Positions 22,805 to 34,600 of a stretch of DNA of 64,000 bases are shown piece by piece. This DNA is from Pollenia angustigena. Lineage: Eukaryota; Arthropoda; Insecta; Diptera; Polleniidae. The notes beneath the pieces are model-generated. The model did no database searches. It saw nothing but the letters and a program-made list of their open reading frames with translations, and was not told where the DNA came from. The position numbers and the translations under genes are program-made. Position 1 is the stretch's first letter. Every line of letters starts with the position of its first letter. The DNA lies in contig OV884059.1 of NCBI GenBank assembly GCA_930367215.1, positions 246,201,803-246,265,802 of the forward strand, read 5' to 3'.

Positions 22805-23258
22805 TAGGGCCCATACACAATACCATCATGATTGTACAATCAAGTGATTGTGCAATTAAGCTTGAAGCACACAACACACCAGCATGCTGGTACAAAATTC
22901 ATTTTTTACCAAAATGTGTGTGGAAAAGGTTGTAATGAATAACAATCAAATTTGTGCTGCTGTTATTATTGCTATTATCCTAAAACAAAAACGAATAAGG
23001 ATTAAAAAAAAAACGTGTTTTAATTTAAATTTTGTTTTAAATTTTGAATTTTTTGATTTTTATGCCTTAACGATTTAACATTTATGAGCTAACTTTACAG
23101 CACACGATACAATCATGCTGGTACAATCAAAAAAATATCAAACTATTTTTGATAAAGCACCATCAGCTGGTACAATCACACCACAAGCTCATACACGGTC
23201 CATCAGCTGGCACAATCACTTGATTGTACAATCATGATGGTATTGTGTATGGGCCCTA
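22805..23258. mobile_element. PIF/Harbinger-like MITE, TTA target duplication
   Basis: About 49-bp inverted ends: TAGGGCCCATACACAATACC, then ATCATGATTGTACAATCAAG. They are flanked by TTA at 22802-22804 and 23259-23261, the 3-bp duplication typical of Harbinger-group MITEs. Internal CAGCTGGTACAATCA units repeat on the right side. Confidence 0.85.
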
Positions 23259-23272
23259 TTAGATATACTTAT

Positions 23273-24443
23273 CAGGGTTGTCAGATTGATTTTGACCTTT
23301 TTCGCCAAATTCAATGTCAAAAATCGCCAAAATCGCCAAAGTCTTTATTTTCAAGTTTTTGGCAGTAAAATACATATTTTTTAATTTATTAAAAATATGC
23401 TTTATAAATTCTAAAAAAATTAATTTGTTCCGTATCGCTAAAATACGCCAAAAATTCAAAAAAGTCGCCATGGTATATATTTTGCTTACTTTTTATTTAG
23501 AAAAAAGTAAAAATAGCTAGTGAACACAAAAATGGTACGATGTTTACTACAAAAAAAGTTTTTTTGCGGCTAGTATTAAACAAATATTGGATATATTTAC
23601 ATTTTTATATATGTATGAAGTTGCAGTTTTATTATATATCTAAAACGCTTCACCGGCAAAGCTACCTATTTGTCTTTTTTTTTTTGGAATACATTGTAAG
23701 GGTTTTTCATTTATTCAACGATGGTACAAAAGAAGTGCAACTTATAACTCGTAACAACGCGTCTAGAAGTTCGTATTGCATTCTACTTCAAAGGCGAGTT
23801 GTAGTGGAGTTCATAGCTTAAACACAGGCATTACTTATAATAATATAAAGAACATATAAAGAACAGTCAAAGTAAGTTCCTTGAAATTGTACGTACCTGC
23901 CGTTTCGTTGCAGCTTTAAAGTTTTGGCATAAACTAATTTTTCTTTGCAATTAACCAACGCTAATTTTTTCATTGGGTTTCAAAAATGTCCAAAGGTATG
24001 TAAGAGTTCATAAAAATCTTTAAAATATCACTGACAACAACGTATTGTATCTGGGATAAAAAATTTCCACATACATATAATGAAAAAATGTTCATAGACT
24101 TTAAATATATTTATGTTTATTTCTATTTATTGATTCTTTCAAGAGCACTTTTAAATATGAAAAACTATTTTCTCGAAGATATTCATTATCTCATCAGCCA
24201 TTTGAACTTTCATATACTGACCATACATATGAATGCCTCAAACTTCATACATAAAAATAATATAAGTATAATAAAAATAATATTATTTCTCAGTATTGAA
24301 TTTAACGATTTTCAAAACAAATGCATAGCTCATCAAAAATAGCCAACAAAATCGCCAACTTTTTTGTTAAATCGCCAAAAAATCGCCAAATCAAAAATTA
24401 GGTCGCCAAACAAGTTTGAAAATCGCCACATCTGACAACCCTG
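23273..24443. mobile_element. Non-autonomous hAT element, 8-bp TSD, upstream of CutA
   Basis: ATACTTAT at 23265-23272 and 24444-24451 flanks 14-bp ends CAGGGTTGTCAGAT. Both subterminal regions carry several AAATCGCCAAA repeats. No transposase is recognisable in its 1,171 bp. Its right end is 52 bp from the CutA start codon. Confidence 0.92.
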
Positions 24444-24451
24444 ATACTTAT

Positions 24452-24495
24452 GTATATATAATTAGATAGACCTTGCATTTTTCCATCATGGATTT
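24452..24495 (+). promoter_or_regulatory. Residual 5' flank of CutA
   Basis: Only 44 bp of unique sequence lies between the hAT target duplication and the ATG. It holds a TATATA at about 24453-24458. Whether it is the native promoter core or 5' UTR cannot be told from sequence. Confidence 0.3.
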
Positions 24496-24996
24496 ATGGT
24501 TTTTGTAAAGAAATTATTTCATTTTACATCTCTCCTGATGTTAGCACATCAACATCGTTATTTGTTACCTGCAATAAAACTTAATGAATATATAGCTACT
24601 ACTTCAAAAAAATTGTATTTCAGTGTTAAATCTCAAAAAGAAATGAATGACGATAACTTTAAATATGTATCAGGCACAAATTCTGTTGCTTTTATTACAG
24701 CCCCGGACGACAAAATTGCCAAAAAATTGGCCAAGGGTTTAGTTGAACAAAAACTTGCTGCTTGTGTAAATATTATTCAAAACGTTCAATCAGTGTATGT
24801 CTGGGAAGGAAAACTAAATGAAGACGCTGAATATTTGATGTTGATAAAAACCCGCACAAGTCGATTGGAAGAACTATCAAAATGGGTGCGTGAAAATCAC
24901 CCCTACAGTGTTGCTGAGGTGATTGCACTGCCAATAGAGCAAGGAAACATTCCTTATATGAAATGGTTGTCGGAATCAGTGCCAGAAAATAATTGA
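24496..24996 (+). CDS. CutA: CutA family protein (divalent cation tolerance)
   Basis: An uninterrupted 166-codon frame. Residues 1-60 form a variable N-terminal extension with a hydrophobic start that could be a targeting signal or anchor. Residues 62-162 are a complete CutA domain: SVAFITAPDDKIAKKLA (63-79), AACVN (88-92), VYVWEGK (100-106), ENHPYSVAEVIALPI (133-147) and the closing YMKWL. CutA proteins form very stable trimers; bacterial CutA is linked to copper tolerance, and animal members to membrane anchoring of acetylcholinesterase, but the molecular role is still unclear. The start at 24496 is the first ATG of the frame; an upstream ATG at 24487 opens only a short out-of-frame peptide. 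An intronless form or a missing upstream exon cannot be excluded. No neighbouring host gene is intact. Confidence 0.93.
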   Translation: MVFVKKLFHFTSLLMLAHQHRYLLPAIKLNEYIATTSKKLYFSVKSQKEMNDDNFKYVSGTNSVAFITAPDDKIAKKLAKGLVEQKLAACVNIIQNVQSVYVWEGKLNEDAEYLMLIKTRTSRLEELSKWVRENHPYSVAEVIALPIEQGNIPYMKWLSESVPENN

Positions 24997-25094
24997 CTTC
25001 TTTAAAAACGGGTTTTTATTACATACTTTGGTTTTCATTATAACCAACCAAATTTTGCCTCAACATATGTACATATGTAAATGTAATCTTTCAT

Positions 25095-25100
25095 AATAAA
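25095..25100 (+). terminator. Poly(A) signal of CutA
   Basis: AATAAA about 100 bp after the CutA stop codon, followed by a T-rich stretch. Confidence 0.7.
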
Positions 25101-25129
25101 TATATTTTTTCCTCTTTTAATCAAGCTTT

Positions 25130-25758
25130 ATTGCACACTTTCATTTGTGGATAACACAAGATTAAGTGCAAGGTATATTTACCGTGGTTTAGTGCTTATA
25201 AATGACTAGAAAAAAAAATAAATTTTAATGGAGGTAGTCTTGGTGGCTCTTTTTACCAAACATCTCTGTTTTTATGTTTTATGAAAACAAACGGAATAAA
25301 TTTCTATGTGAAATTGCAACCAATTGTGAACCTAACTGCCCGTTTTCAGATGACGAGCACAAAATTCGATATGTACATACACACATTTAAAACAAAACGT
25401 TAGTTAAACGAACTAAAAACAGGCGTAAACCTAGCTTTTGATAATGTTCCCAGTCAGCAAAATACTTCAACATTGTCTGAATCAGAAATTTCGTGCAAAT
25501 GTCTGACTTCATTCTTAGAGATTTCTGTCAGACCTTGAATATACTTAATGTCTGACCGATTGCTGATCAATTTTGCATGGATATATCGGGGGCGGAATTT
25601 ATGTGCAGATATGTCCAATAGAATTCCGACGGTATTCATTCAGATTTGTCTAACTTATTATTTTTTTAAAATAATGACAATTGTTATTCAGTTGAAATAA
25701 ATTTAAATAATACTACCCTTAAATAAATATAACAAATTCAAAAAGTAATTTCAATTTT
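25130..25758. other. No gene recognised
   Basis: A TGTCTGA-rich stretch at 25470-25560 is the only texture; no coding or mobile signature could be supported. Confidence 0.4.
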
Positions 25759-26061
25759 TGGGAATACAAAATTTTAATTTCAAAAGATTTTGTTATTCGT
25801 GCTTAATTCCCAGTTTTTATTCTTGATAAAAACACTTGAAATTTATTGTTGATGGGATAAGCTATTCCTATGCATTTCACTGGTTGCTTAGGCCAGATCA
25901 TCAGGAAACTTCATCCATAAAGATTTTAGAAAAACTAAAGATATTAAACCAAATAAAACTGTTAAACGTATAAGACTTATAGCAACAGTTTAACTTGTAA
26001 CAATATCAAAGCTTTAACAAAACACATCAACAATAAAAAAGTGGGTTTATCTCATCTTACA
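25759..26061 (-). repeat. Solo-LTR-like repeat, copy 2 (best preserved)
   Basis: 303 bp with TGGGAATAC..ATCTTACA ends on the plus strand. It is followed by TTCCCCCCTACAATTAG, whose reverse complement carries the G-run expected of a polypurine tract upstream of a 3' LTR. About 70 bp of internal sequence (to 26130) is shared with the other copies. Confidence 0.55.
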
Positions 26062-26189
26062 TTCCCCCCTACAATTAGTTGAAATTCTCTCAACATTAAT
26101 TGTAGTTGTAAGTAGGTTAAGAAAAACAAAATAAAAAACAAACAACCCTCAAAAGATGTTGTCAATAATTAATTTCCCAGAGTAGGCTT

Positions 26190-26880
26190 TATATGCGGCA
26201 TATTGTAAATTATGGACCGATCTTCCCGAAATTCAACAGCAAAATTTCCAGTCGTATAAAACGAATTTGAGCAAGATCTTATATTATTCCATGCATTATT
26301 TCACCATTTATGTTAGTTTTTGTAACAAAATTATCATATTTTTAGGATGGCGGTTTCACATTTTGATTCACAGCTCTGATCCTACTGAACCGATTTTTCA
26401 GGATTTCAATCCCAAACTGATTATACAGAAAAAAATATCAGTAGTTTTTTTATCAATTAAAAAAAATGGTTTAAAATGTATTTAAATTTAATTAACATGA
26501 TAATTTAACTAATTTATTTTTATTTTTAAAGAAAATTAAAAATATAATTTTGTTTTAATTAACATTTTAGTTGTTTGGAAATAATTTTTAATTTAAATAA
26601 CAAATAATCTTAATTGATTGAAAAACTTTATTTTAAGTGCGCTATAAAGTAAATTAAGGTTCACCCTACCTGGTAGCTTAGAATAAAATTGTAATAATTG
26701 AGCACTTTTTATACGGCTGATAAAATCCTATGTTTAGCTATCAGTAAGTTGTGAAAACGGGCCTTAGAATAACTTAAGGAGCCAGAATATTTGTACTTTT
26801 TAGGGCCTTAGATGTAGTATAATTAAAAAAGTTTCACACGGAATGACAAACTTAGTTTACCCTCATTCACCACTAGTGGT
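26190..26880. repeat. Decayed Mini-me-like repeat
   Basis: GGACCGATCTTCCCGAAATT at about 26216, and AGAATATTTGTACTTTTTAG..CGGAATGACAAA at 26786-26850, match the ordered blocks of the copies at 57 and 62 kb. The (GTCY)n microsatellite is absent and the middle is unrelated. Confidence 0.5.
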
Positions 26881-27269
26881 TCTGCTTTAAGCAGAACATG
26901 CATGTTTTGAATGTTTATATGTGCACACACAATCACAGCTGCAAGATCAAATGAATTTTTAATTCAGCCATTTGTGTTACCATATCAGCAAACTTAATTT
27001 GTTTGCCTTTCTTTTTCATAAAATAGCGATTGATAAAATAATGTTTTTTTTTGTTTTTATGAGGCACTTAAAAAAATTATTTTATGAGGCACTTAAAAAT
27101 AATATTTTGTATTAAAAATAAAAATTGTTGACCAAAAAAATAAGCAAAATGCACGTACAAAATTTTTTTTCTAACAATATTTAGCCTTCATACACAATTA
27201 TTTGTATTTCGTGCAGAAAGGCAAAAAATGCAGTTAAGGGAAATGCAGCTAAACGAAAAATACTGTACT

Positions 27270-27765
27270 AATTTGTAGCGGGTTAAATTATTTAAAAGAA
27301 CATGAATAATTTGTTTGCTATTGATTACTTATGTACCCAAATACTTCACACTTTTACAACTCTAAAAAATTAGCATAACAAAAAAATTTCAAAAGTTTGT
27401 ACATATTTAGCCAAATTAAAGCTTCACAAACAAGTTTAATTAATTAATATTTATTCACTTTCTGTTTTATTTTAATTTTTATTTCAACTTTTCTTTTATT
27501 TAACAATTTTTTCACAATTTGTATGTTTTTAATTTTTTACTTTTGTTTGTTTACCTTTTGAAACATGTTTTTTTGATTTATGTACTAAATTTAACTGAAA
27601 AGATTTCTGCAGTAAAAATTTGTAAATACTTAGACAAGAACTGTCACTTTACGCTTTCAATTTGTGTTCTCATTTACTGTTTTTTATACTCGAACGCAAT
27701 TTAGTAAAATGCAGTAAAGTTCAGTAAAAAATAGTAAAATCTTTTGTGTTCTCGAACGCAGCTAT
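27270..27765. repeat. Non-autonomous element, copy 2 of the 9820-10310 family
   Basis: Matches 9820-10310 over about 490 bp with small indels, ending TGTTCTCGAACGCA. Confidence 0.75.
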
Positions 27766-28261
27766 TGCATTCACACTATCACACTTTGTCATATTCAGGG
27801 GTGTAATAGAAACCAATATACGTTGGTGTCACGAAATCCAATGTTGTCGGTTTTTTTTTCGAACTAAAATAATTGTCGGTTTTAGGTGTCACAGGAACCA
27901 ATGATATCGGTTTTTTATTGAAAATAAACCAAGCAGCTTTCAGCTCTTGTTTTCTAATTGGAAATAAATATAGTTTTTAAAAGCTTAATTTTTTACTTGC
28001 ATATTCGTAGTCAAATATAAAGTCGACTTCAATATTATTGAAGTCCATTTAAAAAACAAACGTTTTTGTTTTTAATGTTATTTTCTATGCGAACGATGAC
28101 GTTCGATATCGTTAAACAGGTAGTTAAAGTCGATTTTATTGTTGACTATGAATATGGGCCAATATGTGTGTATATTATATTAAAAAAAACCCCAACAAAA
28201 AGGTTAAATAAAATATAAAATCAGTTCAATATATATTAATCTTTTAAAATAAGCAATTTAT

Positions 28262-30159
28262 GATTTCCTTGTGAGGCAAATTTAGACAGTACAGTAAATC
28301 TTCTGTCATTGTTGATCTTAGCCATGTTTTTATTCGACGAAGTGTAGGAAATTACCTCCGGCTCGTAGCATTACTGACGAGCATTGAAACGAAAATTTGA
28401 AATATTTTTCTTTGATTTTGGTAGATATCTTCATCACAGTTTATTAAAACATCTATAACGTTATCTGATAGATTTTCAGATATTTTCCATGTTTGTTGCC
28501 AATGCAACAGTTCAGGCTCAAGCTTAGATGTTAGTAGGTGTTTATCTCTTTTATCAAATATAATCAGCTCATCAGCTAGTTGTGGTTTTAACAGTTTTGT
28601 ATCTGTATATGACTTGATTACACTTTGAGAGGTAGAAGTTTAAGATGTTCAATAGGGATACAACTTTTTTACAATTTTTTAAAATATCAAAATGGCCCTA
28701 TCCATACCATGTAGTGCATATAAAAACAATAAGAACTGCATCTTTAGATTTTCGATATCGTTAAAAAAGGTTCCGCGTCAAATGCAATTAAGTTTGGGAT
28801 CAGTAATAATGCATTTACACCTACACCATAAACAGTTTATAAGTTGTTTATGGTAATAAACTTGTTTGTGAAACTTATTTATCCATACAAACCGTAAACA
28901 GGTTTGTAACTAGCTTTTGAGATATACTAGTTACAAACAACCGATTTTTGCTAATGCAACTCTGTTTTTTCAAAATTTTATATGTGGCCCTTGGTACAAC
29001 ATTTGGTTTTCAGATCATTGTTACAATAAAAATGACTTCGAAGCCTGAAACAAATCATTATCGGGCTTAAGTAATGCTCAGATATGCTTTCTAAGACATT
29101 GGGTGAAAGATGAATCAAGAATTCCAAAAACACAACGCAGCAACATTTGTGCGGAACGTGCCATCAAAGTCTTACAAGATATATTCCCCCAATGCAAATC
29201 AACACGAACTCTTAATCTAAAGTTAATTTACTTAATTATAATCATATAATTACATTAAGAAATGTAAATAGTTAAATAATTATAAAATAAAAAATTTTGA
29301 AAAAATACAAAACTTTGAAAAAATAAAAAAAAAATTTTAAAGGGCTTTCAGAAATCGGCTTCGACGCGGAACGTTTTTGTTCCGAAATGACCTGAGGAAA
29401 CATTTTTCGATTTCAGCACAACATCGGCTACAGCGTGGTGATAGGGCCTTATTTTGGTTGTACCCCTAATGTTCAATACATTTAGGATATCTATTGGAAA
29501 AGGTGTTTTGAGATCTTCTAAAATAAATTCAATAAGAGGAATGTAACCTACAACTCGGTAGAAATCTTCAACATTTTGGATGTGACTATTTCGTTCAAAT
29601 CCTGTTTTTCGATTGGAACCTCGATTTGAACGCAAATAACTGTAACTTTTTCAAAAATCGCTTTAAATTGTTCTTCGGCTTTATTTATTTTCTCTTCAAG
29701 ACACATGATTAAAGTTTTGATAAGGGTTGATCCTTTTTGAAGATATATATCGTGCTTTTGTAAAATGATACTAAGTGGCTGTGTTACAATAAGTATCAAA
29801 ATGTATATTACGCAAATAAATTCAAGAGTACCAAGTGAGTTCCTTAATAAAAAGGTAGAAATACTACCTTTCGACTCAGATATTTTTTCCAAAGCTTCTA
29901 CTATATGATGTACACTAGACTAGTAGCAATTTTATTTTTTTATTTAATTGTTTGCGCTGCTTAAAATATGAGGTTTGGTGTAAAAAATCATGATCTAATT
30001 TTTCAGGTCAATCTGACGGTGCCTAGCCGCGCCGGGTGGAGCCCAAAGTTCCCCATATTATAAAAAAAAACATCCAGCTTGAGCCTTAGGGGGGGGAAAT
30101 TTTTAAAGATCCAAAAAAGTAAAAAATTTGTTTTTAAAAGTTTATTAAAAACAAAATTT
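28262..30159 (-). pseudogene. hAT (DUF4371-type) transposase, C-terminal half, copy 1
   Basis: From right to left the minus strand encodes VHHIVEALEKISESKGSI (about 29875-29920), RNSLGTLEFICVIY.., then FERNSHIQNVEDFYRVVGYIP after a frameshift at about 29590. Past the nested insertion 28653-29468 it reads SKLEPELLHWQQTWK and finally VSNATSRR, a stop, FPTLRRIKTWLRSTM, the hAT dimerisation motif. This is the ZMYM1/DUF4371-like branch. It has several stops and shifts. The stretch 29930-30159 between this copy and the next is non-coding. Confidence 0.75.
28653..29468. mobile_element. Nested hAT-like element, 8-bp TSD
   Basis: ATGTTCAA at 28645-28652 and 29469-29476 flanks ends TAGGGATACAAC / GTTGTACCCCTA. 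The duplicated host segment at about 30317-30335 has one ATGTTCAA and no insertion. Further inverted pairs (GGCCCTATC; GTTCCGCGTC) lie inside. A 60-codon plus-strand frame (29064-29255, containing ICFLRHWVKDESRIPKTQ) is of unknown origin. Confidence 0.85.
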
Positions 30160-32490
30160 CCATGTTTGTTGCCAATGCAACAGTTCAGACTCAAGTTTAG
30201 ATGTTAGTAGGTGTTTATCTCTTTTATCAAATATAAACAGCTCATCCGCTAGTTGTGATTTTAAAATATTTATATCTGTTTATGACTTGATAACACTTTG
30301 AGGTAGAATTTAGGTATGTTCAATACATTTAGAATATTTATTGGGAAACGTGTTTTGAGATCTAAAATAAATTCAAGGAATGTAACCTACAATTCGGTAG
30401 TAATCTTCAGCATTTCGATTAGAACCTCGATTTGAACGCAAATAACTTTAACGTTTTCAAAAATCGCTTTAAATTGTTTTTCGGCTTTATTTCTTTTCTC
30501 TTCAAGGCACATGATTGAAGTTTTGATAAGGCTTGATCATTTTTGAAGATCTATATCGTGCTTTTGTAAAATGATTCTAAGTGACTTAATATGTATATTC
30601 CGCAAATAAATTCAAAAGTACTAAGTGAGTTCCTTAATATAAAGGTAGATATACTACCTTTCCACTCAGATATTTTTTCCAAAGCTTCTACTATATTTTT
30701 TTTTTTTTATTTCATTATTTATTTATTGAATCTTCATATATAAAATATGAACTAACAATAATTAATAAAATCTTAACCTAATGCTTTATTTTATGTCCTG
30801 CCAGTGCCAGACAAAAATTTTCTTCATCACGGGTTCTGTTCACATATGTAGGTGTTTATCGCTCATCTTAAATGGGTAAGTGCTGCAGTGTCTCTTCTTC
30901 TTAAGCGAGAGTGGCCGCTATCATTTAAAATATTTCGTGCTAGTGGATTTGGGTGCTACTCTAGCCTTTTCAAATATTTTACCGCATACTTCGTAATAAT
31001 AGTCCTTACCAGTGGCACATTGAGAACCTTGTGGATATTTGAGTTTTTAACATACCAAGGGGCAGCTGTAATTATTCGAAGAAGTTTATTTTGGCACCTT
31101 TGAATTTTTTCGATATTTGAGGACGAGGCAGTGCCCCATAGTTAAATACCGTAGCACCATATTGGCTTTAAAATAGCGTTGTAAAGTAGTAGTTTGCAGT
31201 CGAGACTAAGAACAGAATTTCTTCCAATAAGCCAGTTAATTTGAATTGCTTTTAGTTTCATTTGGGTTAATTTTGCTTCTATATGGCATTTCCATGTTAA
31301 ACGCCGATCTAGATGAATACCGAGATATTTGACATGCGATTGTTGAGGCACTAGTTGATTATTGATTTTAATAGGGGGACATGTTTCCCAAGGTAAATGT
31401 TATATGTACGCATTTTTGCTCATTGACCTTTATTCTCCATTGTTTAAGCCACAGTTCTAGTTGAAATATATGATTCTGCAGGTATCGAGATGCTTCACGA
31501 CTGTTCTCGTGTACGCTTAGAAAAGCTGAATCATCAGCAAAAGTTGAGGTTAGGGTGTGATTGTTTGTTGGCATGTCCGAGGTATATATAAGGTAAAAAA
31601 GTGGGCCCAGGATGCTTCCCTGAGGGACTACAGCTTCAATTGGCTGAGGAGAACTTAAAAAATCGCCTTCTTTAATAATACATTTTCGACCGACCAGGTA
31701 GCTTTCTAACAGCTTGTGTGTATTAACCGGTAGGTTTAGCTTCAATTTATGTAACAAGCCTACATGCCAGACTTTGTCTAAAGCTTGAGAAACATCTATG
31801 AAAAGAGCGGAGCAATATTTTCTTTCTTCAAAGGCTTTTCTTATGGCGTTTACTATCCGATGGGTTTGTTCAATTGTGCTATGCTCTCTTCTGAAGCCGA
31901 AATGGGTATACACCCATTGTCATTTAAAATTGGGGTTAATTTTGACGCTAAGAGCTTCTCAAACAGCTTTGATATATTAGATAATAAGCTAATAGGCCTA
32001 TATGACTCAACTTTTGTGTTGATGGACACTTGTTGCAAAGTGTAAAGTTGAGTCGTGACGGTCCACCCATCTTGTCTCGCATAATGTAGAGAGTTTCGCT
32101 CCCAAAATCTTTTCTAAAACTGCGTTTCGCTTATGGGATGATTATTTTTAAAAAATTTTGTCGTTTCTTTAACAAATGATACAACATTTTGTATTAATGG
32201 CACTTTATTGCTTTTAGAAAATGAGTTGTTTGATTTATGGGAATAGCAAGGCGTTTGTTTCGCATTTGTCGCGGTTTCCAGAATTTTTAAACAGCTCCAT
32301 TTTCTGCTGACATCAGAGGACACCCATCTGTTCCAACTTCTACACAATGTTTTAGATCAATTCCAACATTTGTCAAAGCTTTAAGAACTATTGATGATAG
32401 TGCCTTCGCATCAATTGGCACATCAACGTCATTATCAATATCCTTTGAAGGCTCTTCAGATCCGTGCTTTCGTCAAAAATTATCGAGTAT
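30160..32490 (-). pseudogene. hAT (DUF4371-type) transposase, copy 2, split by a LINE
   Basis: 30160-30695 repeats the coding blocks of 28484-28640 plus 29470-29920 as one continuous stretch. On the far side of the LINE (32020-32490) the minus strand encodes NVGIDLKHCVEVGTDGCPL, and CETRWVDRHDSTLHF, a block diagnostic of DUF4371-type hAT proteins. A partial tandem duplication of the gene therefore took place before the nested element and the LINE inserted. Many stops; not functional. Confidence 0.75.
30696..32019 (-). mobile_element. 5'-truncated Jockey-type LINE with poly(A) tail
   Basis: The tail is the T run at 30696-30709. The minus strand carries the second half of a reverse transcriptase: SYRPISLLSNISKLFEKLL (32001 leftward), a shift, then FGFRREHSTIEQ, PQGSILGPLFYLIY, FADDSAFLSVHE (the catalytic FADD), and, after another shift, VKYLGIHLDRRLTWKCHIE. 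The end (about 30840-31100) has the LRRRD-type C-terminus. The endonuclease domain is absent. Comparison with copy 1 places the insertion between GTGT(C/A)CATCA and TATAGTAG with no evident target duplication. Confidence 0.85.
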
Positions 32491-32526
32491 AATTTTGATT
32501 CATATAACACATACAAACATACATAT

Positions 32527-32745
32527 TGCATATGGTGTTTTCTTTTCTACAAAAAATGTGACATTTTATTTAAAAAAAATGCAATTTTGTGTCTGTTTCT
32601 TAAAAATGTTGCTCCCAAAAAGGGTGTCTTGTTGTAATCTTAAAAACTCACCCTTTTCCGGAGCAAACTTTTTAAGAAACAGACACCAAATTGCATTTTT
32701 TTAAATAAAATGTCACATTTTTTTGTAGAAAAGAAAACATCATAA
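32527..32745. mobile_element. Fold-back MITE, about 85-bp arms
   Basis: The two arms contain TTTTCTTTTCTACAAAAAA, ATGTGACATTTTATTTAAA and TGTCTGTTTCTTAAAAA in mirrored order, with only a short loop (about 32612-32660). Confidence 0.8.
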
Positions 32746-33058
32746 GGCTTATTAATAATTCAACCTCACGCATTAACAAGTCAATCGTTTAGTCTTTGGA
32801 TATAGATGACACCTGCTGGAATTGAATGTAGAATACAAGTATTTGAATACGGTAAACTAGATGTTTCATTGGAAACATCTAATAAATAGCTATTAGGATT
32901 AAGATTTGGATACTTATTGAAAATTTCGTTAAAGATCCAATAAAAAAAAACAAAAAAACCTTGCTGGGGTTTCCAAAAATTTTGTACATTTAAAAATAAT
33001 TTTATTATTGGGAATTCTTGTATTATCGAAATAAACAAAACATATTTTTATAATTTAC

Positions 33059-33083
33059 GGGGGGGGGGGGGGGGGGGGGGGGG
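33059..33083. repeat. Uninterrupted 25-base G run
   Basis: Twenty-five consecutive G, followed after about 15 bases by two C runs (33098-33103, 33106-33112). Very unusual in this AT-rich setting. Confidence 0.9.
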
Positions 33084-33364
33084 AATTTCCTTATTCCCCC
33101 CACCCCCCCTGAATCCGAGCCTGATTATAGATGATGAGGACATACATGATAACAGAAATAATAAGGGTAAAAAAAGAGTTCGTAAGCCACGTAATTGGAG
33201 TATAAAGAGGCAAAATTGTTAATGAATTCCGGAAAATCCTATGTGTCACAAGCCAAATCAAAAATATCGTTTGAAGAAAATAAATGGGACAGCCCTGCGG
33301 AGAAACATGCAGATTGCGATGTACTGATCAAATAAGTGAAGCTGACCGACAACAATTATTTGAT

Positions 33365-34600
33365 AATTTCAAAAGATTTTGTTATTCGTGCTTAATTCCC
33401 AGTTTTTATTCTTGATAAAAACACTTGAAATTTATTGTTGATGGGATAAGCTATTCCTATGCGCATTTCACTGGTTGCTTAGGCCACATCCACAGAGTAT
33501 ACAGAGGCGTCACGAGACAGAAAATATTGTGTTTTTTCTGTCTTTTTCTTCGAAAGCTGCCCTTTTTGCGTTTTTTGTTTTGATTATGCAATTTGTGTAG
33601 ATAGTAGCGGCCTGTTTTTACGCATTGTCACTTTACTAACAAAAAACGTTTTCTTTCTCTTTCTTCGAAAGCTGCCCTCGCAAATGATTTAGGCATTTTT
33701 CATACGTCACTTTTTTTATCTTAAAAGATGACCCGTGCGAATATTTCGCACCGTAATTTTAATCAATGAAAATATTAATTTTTCAATTTCTAATTGTTTT
33801 TCGTCATTAGTGTTAGAAATAAGCTTTAAAATGAGATATCATTCATTAAATTTGATGCGGTGGTATGGGAGATATTTGCAACCGACAAAAAAAAAGTGCT
33901 TTAGAAATAATATATATGATACTTTGTGCCCACTGTAAAACAGGCCGCTACTATCTACACAAATTGCATAATCAAAACAAAAAACGCAAAAAGGGCAGTT
34001 TTCGAAGAAAAAGACAGAAAAAAACACAATATTTTCTGTCTCGTGACGTCTCTGTATACTCTGTGACTACAATTAGTTGAAATTCTCTCAACATTAATTG
34101 TAGTTGTAGGTAGGTTAAGAAAAACAACAACAACTTACAAAAGATGTTGTTAATTAAGTGTTTTTTAGGCCGTGCACGTGACTGTTTATAATCAAAAAGT
34201 AATTTCAATTTTTGGGAATACAAAATTTTAATTTCAAAAGATTTTGTTATTCGTGCTTAATTCAACTAATTGTAGTGGGAAATGTAAGATGAGATAAGCC
34301 CACTGTTTATTGTTGATGTGTTTTGTTTAAACTTTGATATTATTACAAGTAGAACTGTTGCTATAAGTCGTATACGGTTAACAGTTTTATTTGGTTTAAT
34401 ATCTTTAGTTATTCTAAAATCTTTATGGATGAAGTTTCCTGACGATCTGGCCTAAGCAACCAGTGAAATGCGCATAGGAATAGCTTATCCCATCAACAAT
34501 AAATTTCAAGTGTTTTTATCAAGAATAAAAACTGGGAATTAAGCACGAATAACAAAATCTTTTGAAATTAAAACTTTGTATTCCCAAAAATTGAAATTAC
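33365..34600. repeat. LTR-like repeats in opposite orientations plus a fold-back
   Basis: 33365-33490 is the first part of the solo-LTR-like repeat (plus orientation as at 25759). Its middle is replaced by the fold-back element 33491-34065, after which the internal tail (ACAATTAGTTGAAATTC..) resumes. At 34214-34262 a second fragment starts again and is joined directly to an inverted full copy, 34283-34586. The host frame of the 33121 gene is interrupted by this complex; ATTATTTGATAATT occurs on both outer sides. Confidence 0.6.
33491..34065. mobile_element. Fold-back element, about 130-bp arms
   Basis: The arms begin CACAGAGTATACAGAG at 33491 and mirror 33940-34065, including TTTCTTCGAAAGCTGCCC and GATAGTAGCGGCCTG. 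About 170 bp of the LTR expected at this position is missing. Confidence 0.8.

Noticed and set aside
34214..34586. A complete LTR retrotransposon made of the two inverted LTR-like copies
   Set aside because: The copies are head-to-head, not direct, with almost nothing between them; this is a rearranged cluster of solo fragments.
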